A DNA stretch of 64,000 nucleotides from Clostridia bacterium (GTDB lineage Bacteria; Bacillota; Clostridia; Oscillospirales; Acutalibacteraceae), in the NCBI GenBank assembly GCA_017625835.1, contig JAGAKF010000099.1, positions 27,695-91,694 on the forward strand. Reading direction: 5' to 3'. The stretch's first letter is position 1. Each line of letters starts with the position of its first letter. Position numbers and translations under genes: made by a program. Below are positions 51,413 to 58,924 of this stretch, piece by piece. The notes under the pieces are model-generated. The model worked only from the letters and a program-made list of their open reading frames with translations, did no database searches and was not told where the DNA came from.

Positions 51413-53212
51413 TTATTTGTAAAGCGGACCGTAAACTTCGCAAGCCTTTACGTCTGCTGCTTCGAGGTTCTTTGTGCCGAATGCATTCCAGCAAGCCGGA
51501 CGGAAGATCTTCTCGTCAGGAACGTTGTGGAGTGTTACGGGGATACGAAGCATTGAGCAAAGTGTGATGATATCAGCACCGATGTGACCGTAAGAAATTG
51601 CACCGTGGTTTGCACCCCAATGATTCATAAGGTCATAAGCTGACTTGAACGGGCCTTCGCCTGTGCAGATAGGTGTGAACCATGTGCAGGGCCATGTGTA
51701 GTCTGTTCTCTTCCAGATTGTGTCTGAAACTTCGTCGGGAAGGTTTACTGTGTAGCCTTCAGCGATCTGAACAACAGGACCGAGACCCTTAACGAGGTTA
51801 AGACGGATCATTGTTGCAGGCATCTCTGCTCTTGTAAGGAATCTTGAAGAGTAACCTGCGCCGCGGAAGTAACCGTTGTCAGCAGGGCACCATTCTGTTG
51901 CCTTATTACAAGCGTCGATATCTTCCTGAGTCATATTGTACCACTCTTTGATAAGTGCATTTCCGTTTTCGTCCTTAACTTCACCGCAAGCGTCAAGACA
52001 GCAAGCACCTGAGTTGATAAGGTGGATGAAGCCGTCAGCTTCCTTAGCCTTGCCTTCAAGGTCGTAGCCTGTTACACGCTTAACAGCGTCTGTTGACCAG
52101 TATGTACGAACGTCTGCGAACATCTGAGCTCTGTTTGTAAGCAGCTTCATGAAGAGCATTGAGATACCGTTGAGAACGTCATTCTCTGTTGCGAGGATGT
52201 ACGGCTCACGAGCGCCGTTCCAGTCAAATGAAGTATTGCAAAGAGCCTCTGCAAAGTCTGCGTTCGGATAGAAGTCTGTCCACTGACGCTGACCCTGGAA
52301 ACCTGCAGCGATTGCATTATGACCAACCATCTCTTCCTCACAGCCTGCAGGAAGATTCTTGTTGCCGTTCATAAGATCCTTGATGATAACCATCATCTTA
52401 ACAACGAATTCCCAATCCTTTTCCTTCTGCTCATCTGACTTTCTTACGAACTCGGGGTTCTTATCGAAGCCTTCCTTGCAGTTTTCCTTTGTCCACTTGA
52501 GAGCCTTCTGGAATTCAGCCTCATCGTAGATACCTTCTGTCATTCGTCTGATGATTTCTACCTCGTCAACTGACTCAACGCGAAGTCCGAGATACTCCTC
52601 AAGGAAGTTCGGGTCGATTGATGAACCTGCAATACCCATGCAGATTGAACCGATCTGAAGATATGACTTGCCCTTCATTGTAGCAACTGCAACTGCAGCG
52701 CGTGCAAAGCGGAGAAGCTTCTCTTCAACGTCTGCAGGAATGTTGTCTGATTCGTCAGCTTCCTGAACATCGTGGCCGTAGATGCCGAATGCGGGAAGAC
52801 CCTTCTGTGCGTGAGCAGCAAGAACTGATGCAAGGTAAACAGCACCCGGACGCTCAGTTGCATTGAAGCCCCATACGCCCTTGATTGTCATCGGATCCAT
52901 ATCCATTGTTTCTGAACCGTAGCACCAGCAAGGTGTAACAGAAAGAGTGATCATTACGCCCTCTTTCTTGAATTTCTCTGCGCAAGCTGCAGCTTCTGCA
53001 ACGCGGCCGATTGTTGTATCAGCGATAACAACCTTAACAGGTTCGCCGTTTGAGTATCTGAGGTTTTCCTCGAAAAGCTTCTTAGCAGCTTTTGCCATAC
53101 CCATTGTCTGATCTTCAAGACCCTCTCTTACCTTAAGAGGTCCTCTTCTGCCGTCAATTACCGGACGAATACCGATTACGGGATAATCGCCGATGAATCT
53201 GTTTTCTGCCAT
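51413..53212 (-). CDS. fucI: L-fucose isomerase
   Basis: 599 residues (591 in E. coli). Matches FucI from the first residues ([20 protein letters not shown]) to the end ([20 protein letters not shown]); central segments [20 protein letters not shown] and [13 protein letters not shown] are typical. Converts L-fucose to L-fuculose with Mn2+ and may act on D-arabinose. AAAGGATG precedes the ATG. It is downstream of fucU and the kinase gene on the same strand, but a 471-bp element and a small gene lie between. Confidence 0.95.
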   Translation of the reverse strand: MAENRFIGDYPVIGIRPVIDGRRGPLKVREGLEDQTMGMAKAAKKLFEENLRYSNGEPVKVVIADTTIGRVAEAAACAEKFKKEGVMITLSVTPCWCYGSETMDMDPMTIKGVWGFNATERPGAVYLASVLAAHAQKGLPAFGIYGHDVQEADESDNIPADVEEKLLRFARAAVAVATMKGKSYLQIGSICMGIAGSSIDPNFLEEYLGLRVESVDEVEIIRRMTEGIYDEAEFQKALKWTKENCKEGFDKNPEFVRKSDEQKEKDWEFVVKMMVIIKDLMNGNKNLPAGCEEEMVGHNAIAAGFQGQRQWTDFYPNADFAEALCNTSFDWNGAREPYILATENDVLNGISMLFMKLLTNRAQMFADVRTYWSTDAVKRVTGYDLEGKAKEADGFIHLINSGACCLDACGEVKDENGNALIKEWYNMTQEDIDACNKATEWCPADNGYFRGAGYSSRFLTRAEMPATMIRLNLVKGLGPVVQIAEGYTVNLPDEVSDTIWKRTDYTWPCTWFTPICTGEGPFKSAYDLMNHWGANHGAISYGHIGADIITLCSMLRIPVTLHNVPDEKIFRPACWNAFGTKNLEAADVKACEVYGPLYK

Positions 53213-53277
53213 ATGATATCATCCTTTCAGATTAATTTACTTTATTTCAAGCTTTAAGCCTGATTACGTGTTGTATG

Positions 53278-53328
53278 GCCCCCTTGCCTAAAGGGGGCTG
53301 GCACGACAAAGTCGTGTCTGGGGGATAT
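53278..53328 (+). repeat. Left arm of the DUF559 element
   Basis: Two hairpins in a row: 53279-53297 (C5T2/A2G5) and 53302-53316 (CACGAC/GTCGTG), ending in TGGGGGATATTA whose last bases form the TAA stop of the DUF559 gene on the minus strand. Confidence 0.8.
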
Positions 53329-53690
53329 TAACGTTTCAACTGTTCTTTTACCATAAGGTCTATATACTCACAAACTCCGTCAAAGTTATAATTCACCTCA
53401 TTATTCGGAATCCGTATAACAGTTAAATTTCTCGCTTCAATCCGTTGTGTTCGTATCTTATCTTTCAAAAAACCACTATTTTCAAAATGCTGTGAACCGT
53501 CGATTTCTATTACCAATCTCGCCCGATGACAATAAAAATCTGCAATATAATTATCAATAACCTTTTGCCTGAGAAAGCGGACAGAATGCCCTCTCAAGAA
53601 ATCGTACCAAAGATGTCTTTCTTCTCTTGTCATATTTTTTCTGAGATTCTTCGCATTTTCTGTCAATGAAGGATTATGTTTTCTTTCCAC
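53328..53690 (-). CDS. DUF559 endonuclease-like protein (VSR/PD-(D/E)XK-type)
   Basis: 120 residues from GTG 53690. Start VERKHNPSLTENAKNLRKNM, then MTREERHLWYDFLRG and the nuclease core VIDNYIADFYC with RLVIEIDGSQH, the D...E-x-D-G-x-x-H pattern of the DUF559/VSR-like nuclease clan. The GTG lies 5 nt after GGAGGG, which is part of the right arm of the surrounding element; an in-frame GTG at 53726 inside the arm is less likely. No methyltransferase or other partner is adjacent. Its activity is not known. Confidence 0.85.
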   Translation of the reverse strand: MERKHNPSLTENAKNLRKNMTREERHLWYDFLRGHSVRFLRQKVIDNYIADFYCHRARLVIEIDGSQHFENSGFLKDKIRTQRIEARNLTVIRIPNNEVNYNFDGVCEYIDLMVKEQLKR

Positions 53691-53748
53691 AATATCCCTC
53701 CGTCTTTTGGCTTCGCCAAAATCCACCTCCCTTTAGGCAAGGGAGGCT
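53691..53748 (-). repeat. Right arm of the DUF559 element
   Basis: Inverted counterpart of the left arm: hairpin A CTCCCTT/AAGGGAG (about 53728-53746), hairpin B TTTTGGC-TTC-GCCAAAA (53705-53721) and the inner end that supplies GGAGGGATATT before the DUF559 start. Confidence 0.8.
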
Positions 53749-53753
53749 TATTA

Positions 53754-54122
53754 TCACCAACCGGTATTAGCATTTATACCTGTAATATAAATATTTCCAA
53801 TATTAAAGTACCATATAAACGCACTTTTTTCAACCAACCAACCGTCTTCGCCTTCGTGTCCGTTACCGGCATTCCAATTGGAATAATGGCGACCGGGTTT
53901 GGGTTGAACTGCATAGTGAATTCTCACATACTCTTCATCAAGTTCAGCTTCAGTTATCTCATAATCCTGCAAAGAATATGCCTTTTTTGACATAAAGTTT
54001 TCAGCAAGCACTTGTGCGGTATCACTACCGTCTTTGACATAAACAGGACGTGCTATTACTAAAGTCAACACCACTATAAGCACACACACTATTGAAAGTA
54101 CAATTCGCTTTGTTTTAGTCAT
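53754..54122 (-). CDS. Small membrane-anchored or exported protein in the fucose operon
   Basis: 122 residues: an N-terminal hydrophobic helix (about 6-25, signal anchor) and a soluble domain with DYEITEAELDEEYVRIHYAV and a GEDGWLVEKSAFIWYF end. No family recognised. ATG 54122 has AAGG 9 nt upstream. It begins 19 nt after the kinase gene and ends directly beside the DUF559 element, so the element may have landed at its 3' end without breaking it. Confidence 0.65.
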   Translation of the reverse strand: MTKTKRIVLSIVCVLIVVLTLVIARPVYVKDGSDTAQVLAENFMSKKAYSLQDYEITEAELDEEYVRIHYAVQPKPGRHYSNWNAGNGHEGEDGWLVEKSAFIWYFNIGNIYITGINANTGW

Positions 54123-54141
54123 AAGCAACAACCTTTTTGTT

Positions 54142-55608
54142 TTATTTCACAATTTTGAGGAAATCTGCATATGCTTCTTCCCACTTATCAACTTCTGCAG
54201 GCTCGTAAACCTTGAGTTCTGAAGAATTTGCAACGATTTTTCTTGCTTCGCTGATATCTGCAACTGAACTGTCGGACATCAACTGAACTGCAACATTACC
54301 CATAACCGTAGCTTCGATCGGGCCTGCCTTAACCGTACGGTCGCAGGAATTTGCCGTAAGCTGGCAAAGGAGAGTATCCTTTGTACCGCCGCCGATAACG
54401 TGGATAACGGGATAATCGCGCTGAGTACATTCGCAAAGCTTTTCGAATGTCAGCTTATACTTCATTGCAAGGCTTTCGTAGATGCAACGCATAATCTCGC
54501 CGACAGTCTGCGGAACGTACTGTCCTGTCTTTTCGCAGAATTCCTGAACTCTCTTCGGAATGTTTCCGTGAGGCACGAATTCGGGAGCATCGGGATCAAT
54601 GAAACACTTGAACGGTTCAGCCGCAAGAGCAAGCTTTTCAAGATCTGCGTAGGAATAATCCTCGCCCTGTCTCTGCCACTGACGGCGGCTCTCCTGAATG
54701 AGCCACAAGCCGATGATATTCTTAAGGAAACCGACTGTGTCGTCGAATCCGCCCTCGTTTGTTATGTTGATGTTCAGTGATGTTTCGTTAACGATCGGCT
54801 TTTCAAGCTCTGTGCCGAAAAGCGACCAAGTGCCGCTTGAAAGGAAAGCAAAGTTGCCGTCCTCGCAGGGAACCGATGTTATTGCGGACTGTGTGTCGTG
54901 ACCGCAGACAGAGATTACGGGAACAGGGTCAACTCCGCATTCCTCGCAGATTTCGGGAGTGAGGTTGCCAAGAACCGTGCCCGGCTTTACGAGAGGTGCA
55001 AAGATATCTTCTTTGATTCCGAAAGCATCAAGAAGCTCCTTTGACCAGCTCTTCGTCTGAAGGTCAATTATCTGTGAAGTGGATGCGATTGAATACTCCG
55101 CGCACATCTTACCTGTAAGCATATAAGCAAAAAGGTCGGGCATAAAGAGCATCTTGTCCGCTCTTTCAAGCATCCACGGTCGGTTCTTTTTAAGTGAAAT
55201 CAACTGGAACAAGGTGTTGAGTTCCATAAACTGGATACCTGTTATTCCGTAGATTTTTTCTCTCGGCAATGTTTTAAAAGCTTCGTCAACCAGGCCGACC
55301 GTACGCGCATCGCGGTAGTGAATCGGATTTTCCATAAGCTTGCCTTCGCTGTCAATAAGACCAAAGTCAACGCCCCAGGTGTCGATACCGATGCTGTCAA
55401 ATCCGCCTGCCATACGGGCTTTGATTATACCCTGCTTGATCTCGTGGAAGAGACGAAGCACGTCCCAATAAACAGTACCGCCGACGCTTACGGGATCGTT
55501 GGAAAAACGGTGAACTTCTTCGAGTGTGATCTTTTCTCCGTCAAAGCAACCGATGATTGCTCGTCCGCTTGAAGCACCGAAGTCAAAAGCAAGAACTCTT
55601 TTAGTCAT
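54142..55608 (-). CDS. rhaB: RhaB-family sugar kinase (probable L-fuculokinase role)
   Basis: 488 residues, FGGY kinase. N-terminal phosphate loop FDFGASSGRA, substrate region IGIDTWGVDFGLID, TGIQFMELNTLFQL, then GHDTQSAI, FLSSGTWSLFG and the adenosine motif VIGGGTKDTLLCQ. By sequence it is closest to rhamnulokinase. Its place between fucU and fucI suggests that it phosphorylates L-fuculose; L-rhamnulose, L-fuculose and L-xylulose are close in shape. The ATG overlaps the fucU stop by 8 nt. Confidence 0.88.
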   Translation of the reverse strand: MTKRVLAFDFGASSGRAIIGCFDGEKITLEEVHRFSNDPVSVGGTVYWDVLRLFHEIKQGIIKARMAGGFDSIGIDTWGVDFGLIDSEGKLMENPIHYRDARTVGLVDEAFKTLPREKIYGITGIQFMELNTLFQLISLKKNRPWMLERADKMLFMPDLFAYMLTGKMCAEYSIASTSQIIDLQTKSWSKELLDAFGIKEDIFAPLVKPGTVLGNLTPEICEECGVDPVPVISVCGHDTQSAITSVPCEDGNFAFLSSGTWSLFGTELEKPIVNETSLNINITNEGGFDDTVGFLKNIIGLWLIQESRRQWQRQGEDYSYADLEKLALAAEPFKCFIDPDAPEFVPHGNIPKRVQEFCEKTGQYVPQTVGEIMRCIYESLAMKYKLTFEKLCECTQRDYPVIHVIGGGTKDTLLCQLTANSCDRTVKAGPIEATVMGNVAVQLMSDSSVADISEARKIVANSSELKVYEPAEVDKWEEAYADFLKIVK

Positions 55609-56029
55609 TGATTACAACACCCTTTTGAAGAATAATGTTTGCATAGATTGCTGTTTCGCCTGTTGCGATGATTGCGAAAGCTCCCTTTGCCTTGTCGTAG
55701 AAATCGAATCTTTCAACAAGCTCGATGCCCTTGTCGCCTTCGTTCTTTTCGATGATGTCCTTGTAAACAGCCCAGATTTCGGGACGGTTTTCAGGATCGC
55801 CGTTATCCATAAGACCAACGGGATTTTCAACATATGTATCAAGCGGCATAAGCTTGAGGATAGCATCAAGAATCTCTGGAACGCCGTGTCCGTCGCAACG
55901 GATGAGGCGTTTTGCATTTGTTGCTGCAGGGAAATTGCCGTCACCGATTACGAGATAATCGCCGTGACCCATTTCCATAAGAGTTTTAAGAAGCTCAGGC
56001 GAAAGCACTGAGGGAATGTTTTTAAGCAT
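55601..56029 (-). CDS. fucU: L-fucose mutarotase FucU (RbsD/FucU family)
   Basis: 142 residues. Family start LKNIPSVLSPELLKTLMEMG, the active-site segment GHGDYLVIGDGNFPA with His and Asp, and the YANIILQKGV end. It speeds up anomer exchange of L-fucose for FucI. First gene of the cluster; AAGGAG lies 7 nt before the ATG and a TATAAT box on minus lies near 56080. Confidence 0.93.
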   Translation of the reverse strand: MLKNIPSVLSPELLKTLMEMGHGDYLVIGDGNFPAATNAKRLIRCDGHGVPEILDAILKLMPLDTYVENPVGLMDNGDPENRPEIWAVYKDIIEKNEGDKGIELVERFDFYDKAKGAFAIIATGETAIYANIILQKGVVIND

Positions 56030-56178
56030 AGTAAATCTCCTTGTTCAAATATTAAACGGTTAAAATACACCTATTCTATGATATTATACAATAATCAGAT
56101 ATAAAAATAAAGTAAATTACTTGAAAAAATTGCATAAATTTGTTTTAATGTTTTTATAAGTTTTTCGAGGTGAGAAAG

Positions 56179-57708
56179 TTGTTTGCAAGGGTTAACAGTT
56201 TAGGTACATTCGGTATGGAGGTTTTTCCCGTTACAGTTGAGGCGGACATTTCGTCGGGTCTTCCGAGATTTGACGTTGTCGGTCTGCCCGACTCTGCCGT
56301 AAGCGAATCGCGCGACAGAGTTCATTCAGCAATCAAGAACTGCGGTTTCACCTTCCCCGTAAGCAGAATTACGGTCAACCTCGCCCCTGCAGACAGACGT
56401 AAGGAAGGCCCTATTTACGACCTCGCTATGTTCGTCACCCTTCTTCTCGCTTCGAATCAGCTCAACGCAAACACAGAAGGATACGCCTTCCTTGGCGAGC
56501 TTTCGCTTGACGGTAAGATCCGCCATGTCAACGGTGTCCTTCCCATGGTTATAAGCGCGAAACAGAATTGCTTCCACAGCATTTTTGTTCCTGCCGTAAA
56601 CGCAAACGAGGCTTCCGTTGTTGAGGGAATCAACGTTCTTCCCGTAACAGATGTTATGCAGGTTGTCGACCACCTGAGAGGTCTTACTGAAATTCAGCCT
56701 GCCGTTCCGTGCAACGACAGTGACAACGACGAATTTTTATATATGCCTGATTTTGCGGACGTCAAGGGACAGTACGAAGCCAAAAGAGCCCTCGAGGTTG
56801 CGGCAGCAGGCGGACACAATACGCTGATGATCGGCAGTCCCGGTACGGGCAAAAGTATGCTCGCGAAAAGAATTCCGTCGATTCTGCCGTCCATGACTTT
56901 TGAAGAAAGCCTTGAAACGACGAAGATTTATTCTGTTGCAGGTGCGCTCAAGGGCAGATCGCAGCTTATAACCGCGCGTCCTTTCCGTTCTCCTCACCAC
57001 ACGGTTTCAACGATGGGACTTTCGGGCGGCGGTGCCGTGCCGAAGCCGGGTGAGCTTTCACTTGCCCACAACGGCGTGCTTTTCCTTGACGAGCTTCCTG
57101 AATTTTCAAGACAGTCTATGGAGATTATGCGCCAACCCCTTGAAGACGGACAGATTACGATTTCACGTGCCTCGGGCACTTCGAGCTATCCTTGCTCCGT
57201 TATGCTTGTATGCGCAATGAATCCCTGCCCCTGCGGATATTTCGGCCATCCCGTCAGGGAATGTACCTGCCGTGAAGGTGCCGCTTCGAGATACCTTTCC
57301 AAGGTAAGCGGTCCGCTTCTTGACCGAATCGACATTCATATTGAAGTGCCTCCCGTGGATTTCGAAAAGCTTTCAGACAGCCACAAGGGTGAGCCTTCCG
57401 CAAAAATCCGCGAACGCGTAGAAAAAGCAAGGCAGATTCAGCAGGAACGCCTTAAGGGCACAACGGCAAACTGCAACGCGCAGATGAATGCGGCGATGAC
57501 GAGAGAATTCTGCGTCGCAACCGAACCTGCGATGAAGATGCTTCAGCTCTCCTTTGACAAGCTCGGACTTTCGGCACGTGCCTACGATAAAATTCTCCGT
57601 GTCGCAAGGACTATCGCCGACCTTGACGGTTCGGAAATCATCGAAACGAACCATATTGCCGAAGCGATTCAATACCGTTCGCTTGACAGAAAATTCTGGA
57701 ACAAATAA
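56179..57708 (+). CDS. comM: YifB/ComM-family AAA+ ATPase (Mg-chelatase-like)
   Basis: 509 residues. N-terminal ChlI domain (FARVNSLGTFGMEVFPVTV, FDVVGLPDSAVSESRDRV), AAA+ core with Walker A IGSPGTGKSM near 225 and Walker B VLFLDELPEFS near 300, a cysteine cluster CAMNPCPCGYFGHPVRECTC, and the Mg_chelatase_C end. ComM-type helicases extend branch migration during transformation in some bacteria. The TTG start at 56179 is preferred over GTG 56170: AGGTG lies 6 nt upstream and the family begins MFxxVNS. Confidence 0.92.
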   Translation: MFARVNSLGTFGMEVFPVTVEADISSGLPRFDVVGLPDSAVSESRDRVHSAIKNCGFTFPVSRITVNLAPADRRKEGPIYDLAMFVTLLLASNQLNANTEGYAFLGELSLDGKIRHVNGVLPMVISAKQNCFHSIFVPAVNANEASVVEGINVLPVTDVMQVVDHLRGLTEIQPAVPCNDSDNDEFLYMPDFADVKGQYEAKRALEVAAAGGHNTLMIGSPGTGKSMLAKRIPSILPSMTFEESLETTKIYSVAGALKGRSQLITARPFRSPHHTVSTMGLSGGGAVPKPGELSLAHNGVLFLDELPEFSRQSMEIMRQPLEDGQITISRASGTSSYPCSVMLVCAMNPCPCGYFGHPVRECTCREGAASRYLSKVSGPLLDRIDIHIEVPPVDFEKLSDSHKGEPSAKIRERVEKARQIQQERLKGTTANCNAQMNAAMTREFCVATEPAMKMLQLSFDKLGLSARAYDKILRVARTIADLDGSEIIETNHIAEAIQYRSLDRKFWNK

Positions 57709-57717
57709 AATTTTCTG

Positions 57718-57746
57718 TTGACAAAACCCTTTTCGGGGTGTATCAT
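57718..57746 (+). promoter_or_regulatory. Promoter of the TPP riboswitch-thiT unit
   Basis: TTGACA (57718-57723), 17 nt, TATCAT (57741-57746); RNA start near 57753, just ahead of the riboswitch. Confidence 0.82.
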
Positions 57747-57760
57747 ATGACAAAATCAAA

Positions 57761-57838
57761 TACAGGGGTGCTGATATTTTTATCGGCTGAGATTATACCC
57801 TATAACCTGATGCGGATAATGCCGACGTAGGAAGATAT
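57761..57838 (+). promoter_or_regulatory. TPP riboswitch (THI element)
   Basis: The conserved parts are in order: GGGGTGC (57765-57771), CGGCTGAGAT, ACCCT, AACCTGATGCGGATAATGCC and GACGTAGGAAG. Binds thiamine pyrophosphate. The intrinsic terminator just downstream points to control by premature termination when TPP is plentiful. Confidence 0.95.
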
Positions 57839-57853
57839 TATTATAAAAAACTT

Positions 57854-57890
57854 ACGCTCGGTTTATTTTAACCGAGCGTTTTCCGTTTTT
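57854..57890 (+). terminator. Riboswitch-controlled terminator
   Basis: ACGCTCGGTT (57854-57863) pairs with AACCGAGCGT (about 57870-57879) then TTTCCGTTTTTG. Lies 120-150 nt before thiT. Confidence 0.9.
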
Positions 57891-58012
57891 GTTACTTACC
57901 CGGGAGTAACAGAAGCGTTTTACATTGTTTGTTTCATGTGTCGGGTTGACTCTGCCTGAAGCAGCCCCTCTGTTGACTGATATAAACAGTCAGGAAAGGA
58001 GTTTAAAATTTT

Positions 58013-58666
58013 ATGAAAAATCAAAAATCAAATAAAATGAGCGAAAACACAATGAAGCTCACCGTCAGCGCGATTATGGTTGCGATGTCAACCGTGCTGT
58101 CATTTATCAAGTTCAGCGAACTTCCTTACGGCGGTTCGGTCACGCTTTTCAGCTTCGTGCCGATTCTCTTTGTCGGATACGCTTACGGTGCAAAGTGGGG
58201 AATTTCCGCAGGTATCGTTTACGGCATTCTGCAGACAATTTTCGGCATATCGGGCGCTGTTGCGGGCGCAGGATTCGCCTGGTATCAGGTGCTTTTATGC
58301 GCTATGCTTGACTACATTGTCGCAGGCGCGATGCTCGGCACGGGCGGAACGTTCAAAAAGCTCATAAAGAACCCTCAGCTTTCATTCGGCCTCGGTGCGT
58401 TTTTCTCCTGCTTGCTGAAATACATTTCGCATTTTCTGTCAGGCTACATCCTTTTTGGCACATACGCGCAGTGGTTTTTCGAAGAAGGCGGCGGTATGAG
58501 CTACGGAGCGGAGATACTTTCAACATACAGCGGCAACGTCCTCAGCGTCGTGTACTCGCTCATCTACAACGCAACATTTATGCTTCCCGAAACGATCATT
58601 ACGGTCGTTATGGCGTGCATCATAATTTCCGTTAGACCCCTGAGAAAAACTTGCGGAATCAATTAA
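58013..58666 (+). CDS. thiT: Thiamine ECF transporter S component ThiT
   Basis: 217 residues with six membrane helices. ThiT pattern: VTLFSFVPILFVGYAYGAKW, GAGFAWYQVLLCAMLDYIVA and FLSGYILFGTYAQW, with the aromatic residues that hold thiamine in this family (W, Y). It works with a shared ECF ATPase/EcfT module coded elsewhere. The TPP riboswitch upstream confirms thiamine as the ligand. AAAGGAG lies 10-11 nt before the ATG; a TGACTG/CAGTCA repeat (57974-57992) touches that site. Confidence 0.94.
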   Translation: MKNQKSNKMSENTMKLTVSAIMVAMSTVLSFIKFSELPYGGSVTLFSFVPILFVGYAYGAKWGISAGIVYGILQTIFGISGAVAGAGFAWYQVLLCAMLDYIVAGAMLGTGGTFKKLIKNPQLSFGLGAFFSCLLKYISHFLSGYILFGTYAQWFFEEGGGMSYGAEILSTYSGNVLSVVYSLIYNATFMLPETIITVVMACIIISVRPLRKTCGIN

Positions 58667-58670
58667 AAAC

Positions 58671-58707
58671 AGCGGTCTGCCTCATTGCGAGACAGACCGC
58701 TTAATTT
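58671..58707. terminator. Bidirectional terminator between thiT and the DUF4177 gene
   Basis: AGCGGTCTG (58671-58679) pairs with CAGACCGCT (58693-58701). GTTTTT follows on minus, TTAATTTATT on plus. Confidence 0.85.
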
Positions 58708-58912
58708 ATTCTTCCTTTTCAAAAATCAGGTCAAGTTCCTGGATGTGTCCCGTTCCGCGTTGCCTTGTCGGGATATATCCGACGTAACGCCAACCGTCTT
58801 TCGCGCGCTGCTCAATGATCGATCTGTAATCGTCAATGCCGTAAGAGTTGCCGTTGAATATTCCCCAACCGTCCATACTGCAGTTGACTGTTTCATATTC
58901 GTACCTGAACAT
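58706..58912 (-). CDS. DUF4177-family small protein
   Basis: 68 residues: MFRYEYETVNCSMDGWG at the start and a middle IIEQRAKDGWRYVGYIPT, the Y-E-Y ... A-x-x-G-W-x-x-V layout of DUF4177. Function unknown. ATG 58912 has GGAG 7 nt upstream. Last gene of the operon with the GH71/99-like protein. Confidence 0.82.
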   Translation of the reverse strand: MFRYEYETVNCSMDGWGIFNGNSYGIDDYRSIIEQRAKDGWRYVGYIPTRQRGTGHIQELDLIFEKEE

Positions 58913-58924
58913 CAAACCACTCCT

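Larger units (their letters stand above)
53278..53748. mobile_element. 471-bp element: DUF559 nuclease gene between two-hairpin inverted arms
   Basis: Left arm 53278-53328 and right arm 53691-53748 are inverted copies of one design: hairpin A (CCCCCTT-loop-AAGGGGG left; CTCCCTT-loop-AAGGGAG right, both loops GCCTA-like), a GG(C/T)GG-type spacer, hairpin B (CACGAC-AAA-GTCGTG left; TTTTGGC-GAA-GCCAAAA right) and the end GGGGGATATT / GGAGGGATATT. The stems differ between arms yet stay paired. Between them is only the DUF559 gene, whose start and stop touch the arms. The element begins 5-6 nt after the stop of the small gene at 53754. Mobility is inferred; no flanking target duplication could be fixed by eye. 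Confidence 0.7.

Noticed and set aside
53328-53690. DUF559 protein as a restriction enzyme or Vsr repair enzyme
   Set aside because: No DNA methyltransferase or mismatch-repair neighbour exists; the flanking arms explain its presence better.
53278-53748. Simple rho-independent terminators explaining the arms
   Set aside because: The hairpins come in matched pairs in inverted order with a shared G-rich end and without T-runs, which terminators would not show.
54142-55608. A rhamnose catabolic operon on the strength of the RhaB-like kinase
   Set aside because: Neighbours are fucU and fucI; no rhaA or rhaD is present in the window.
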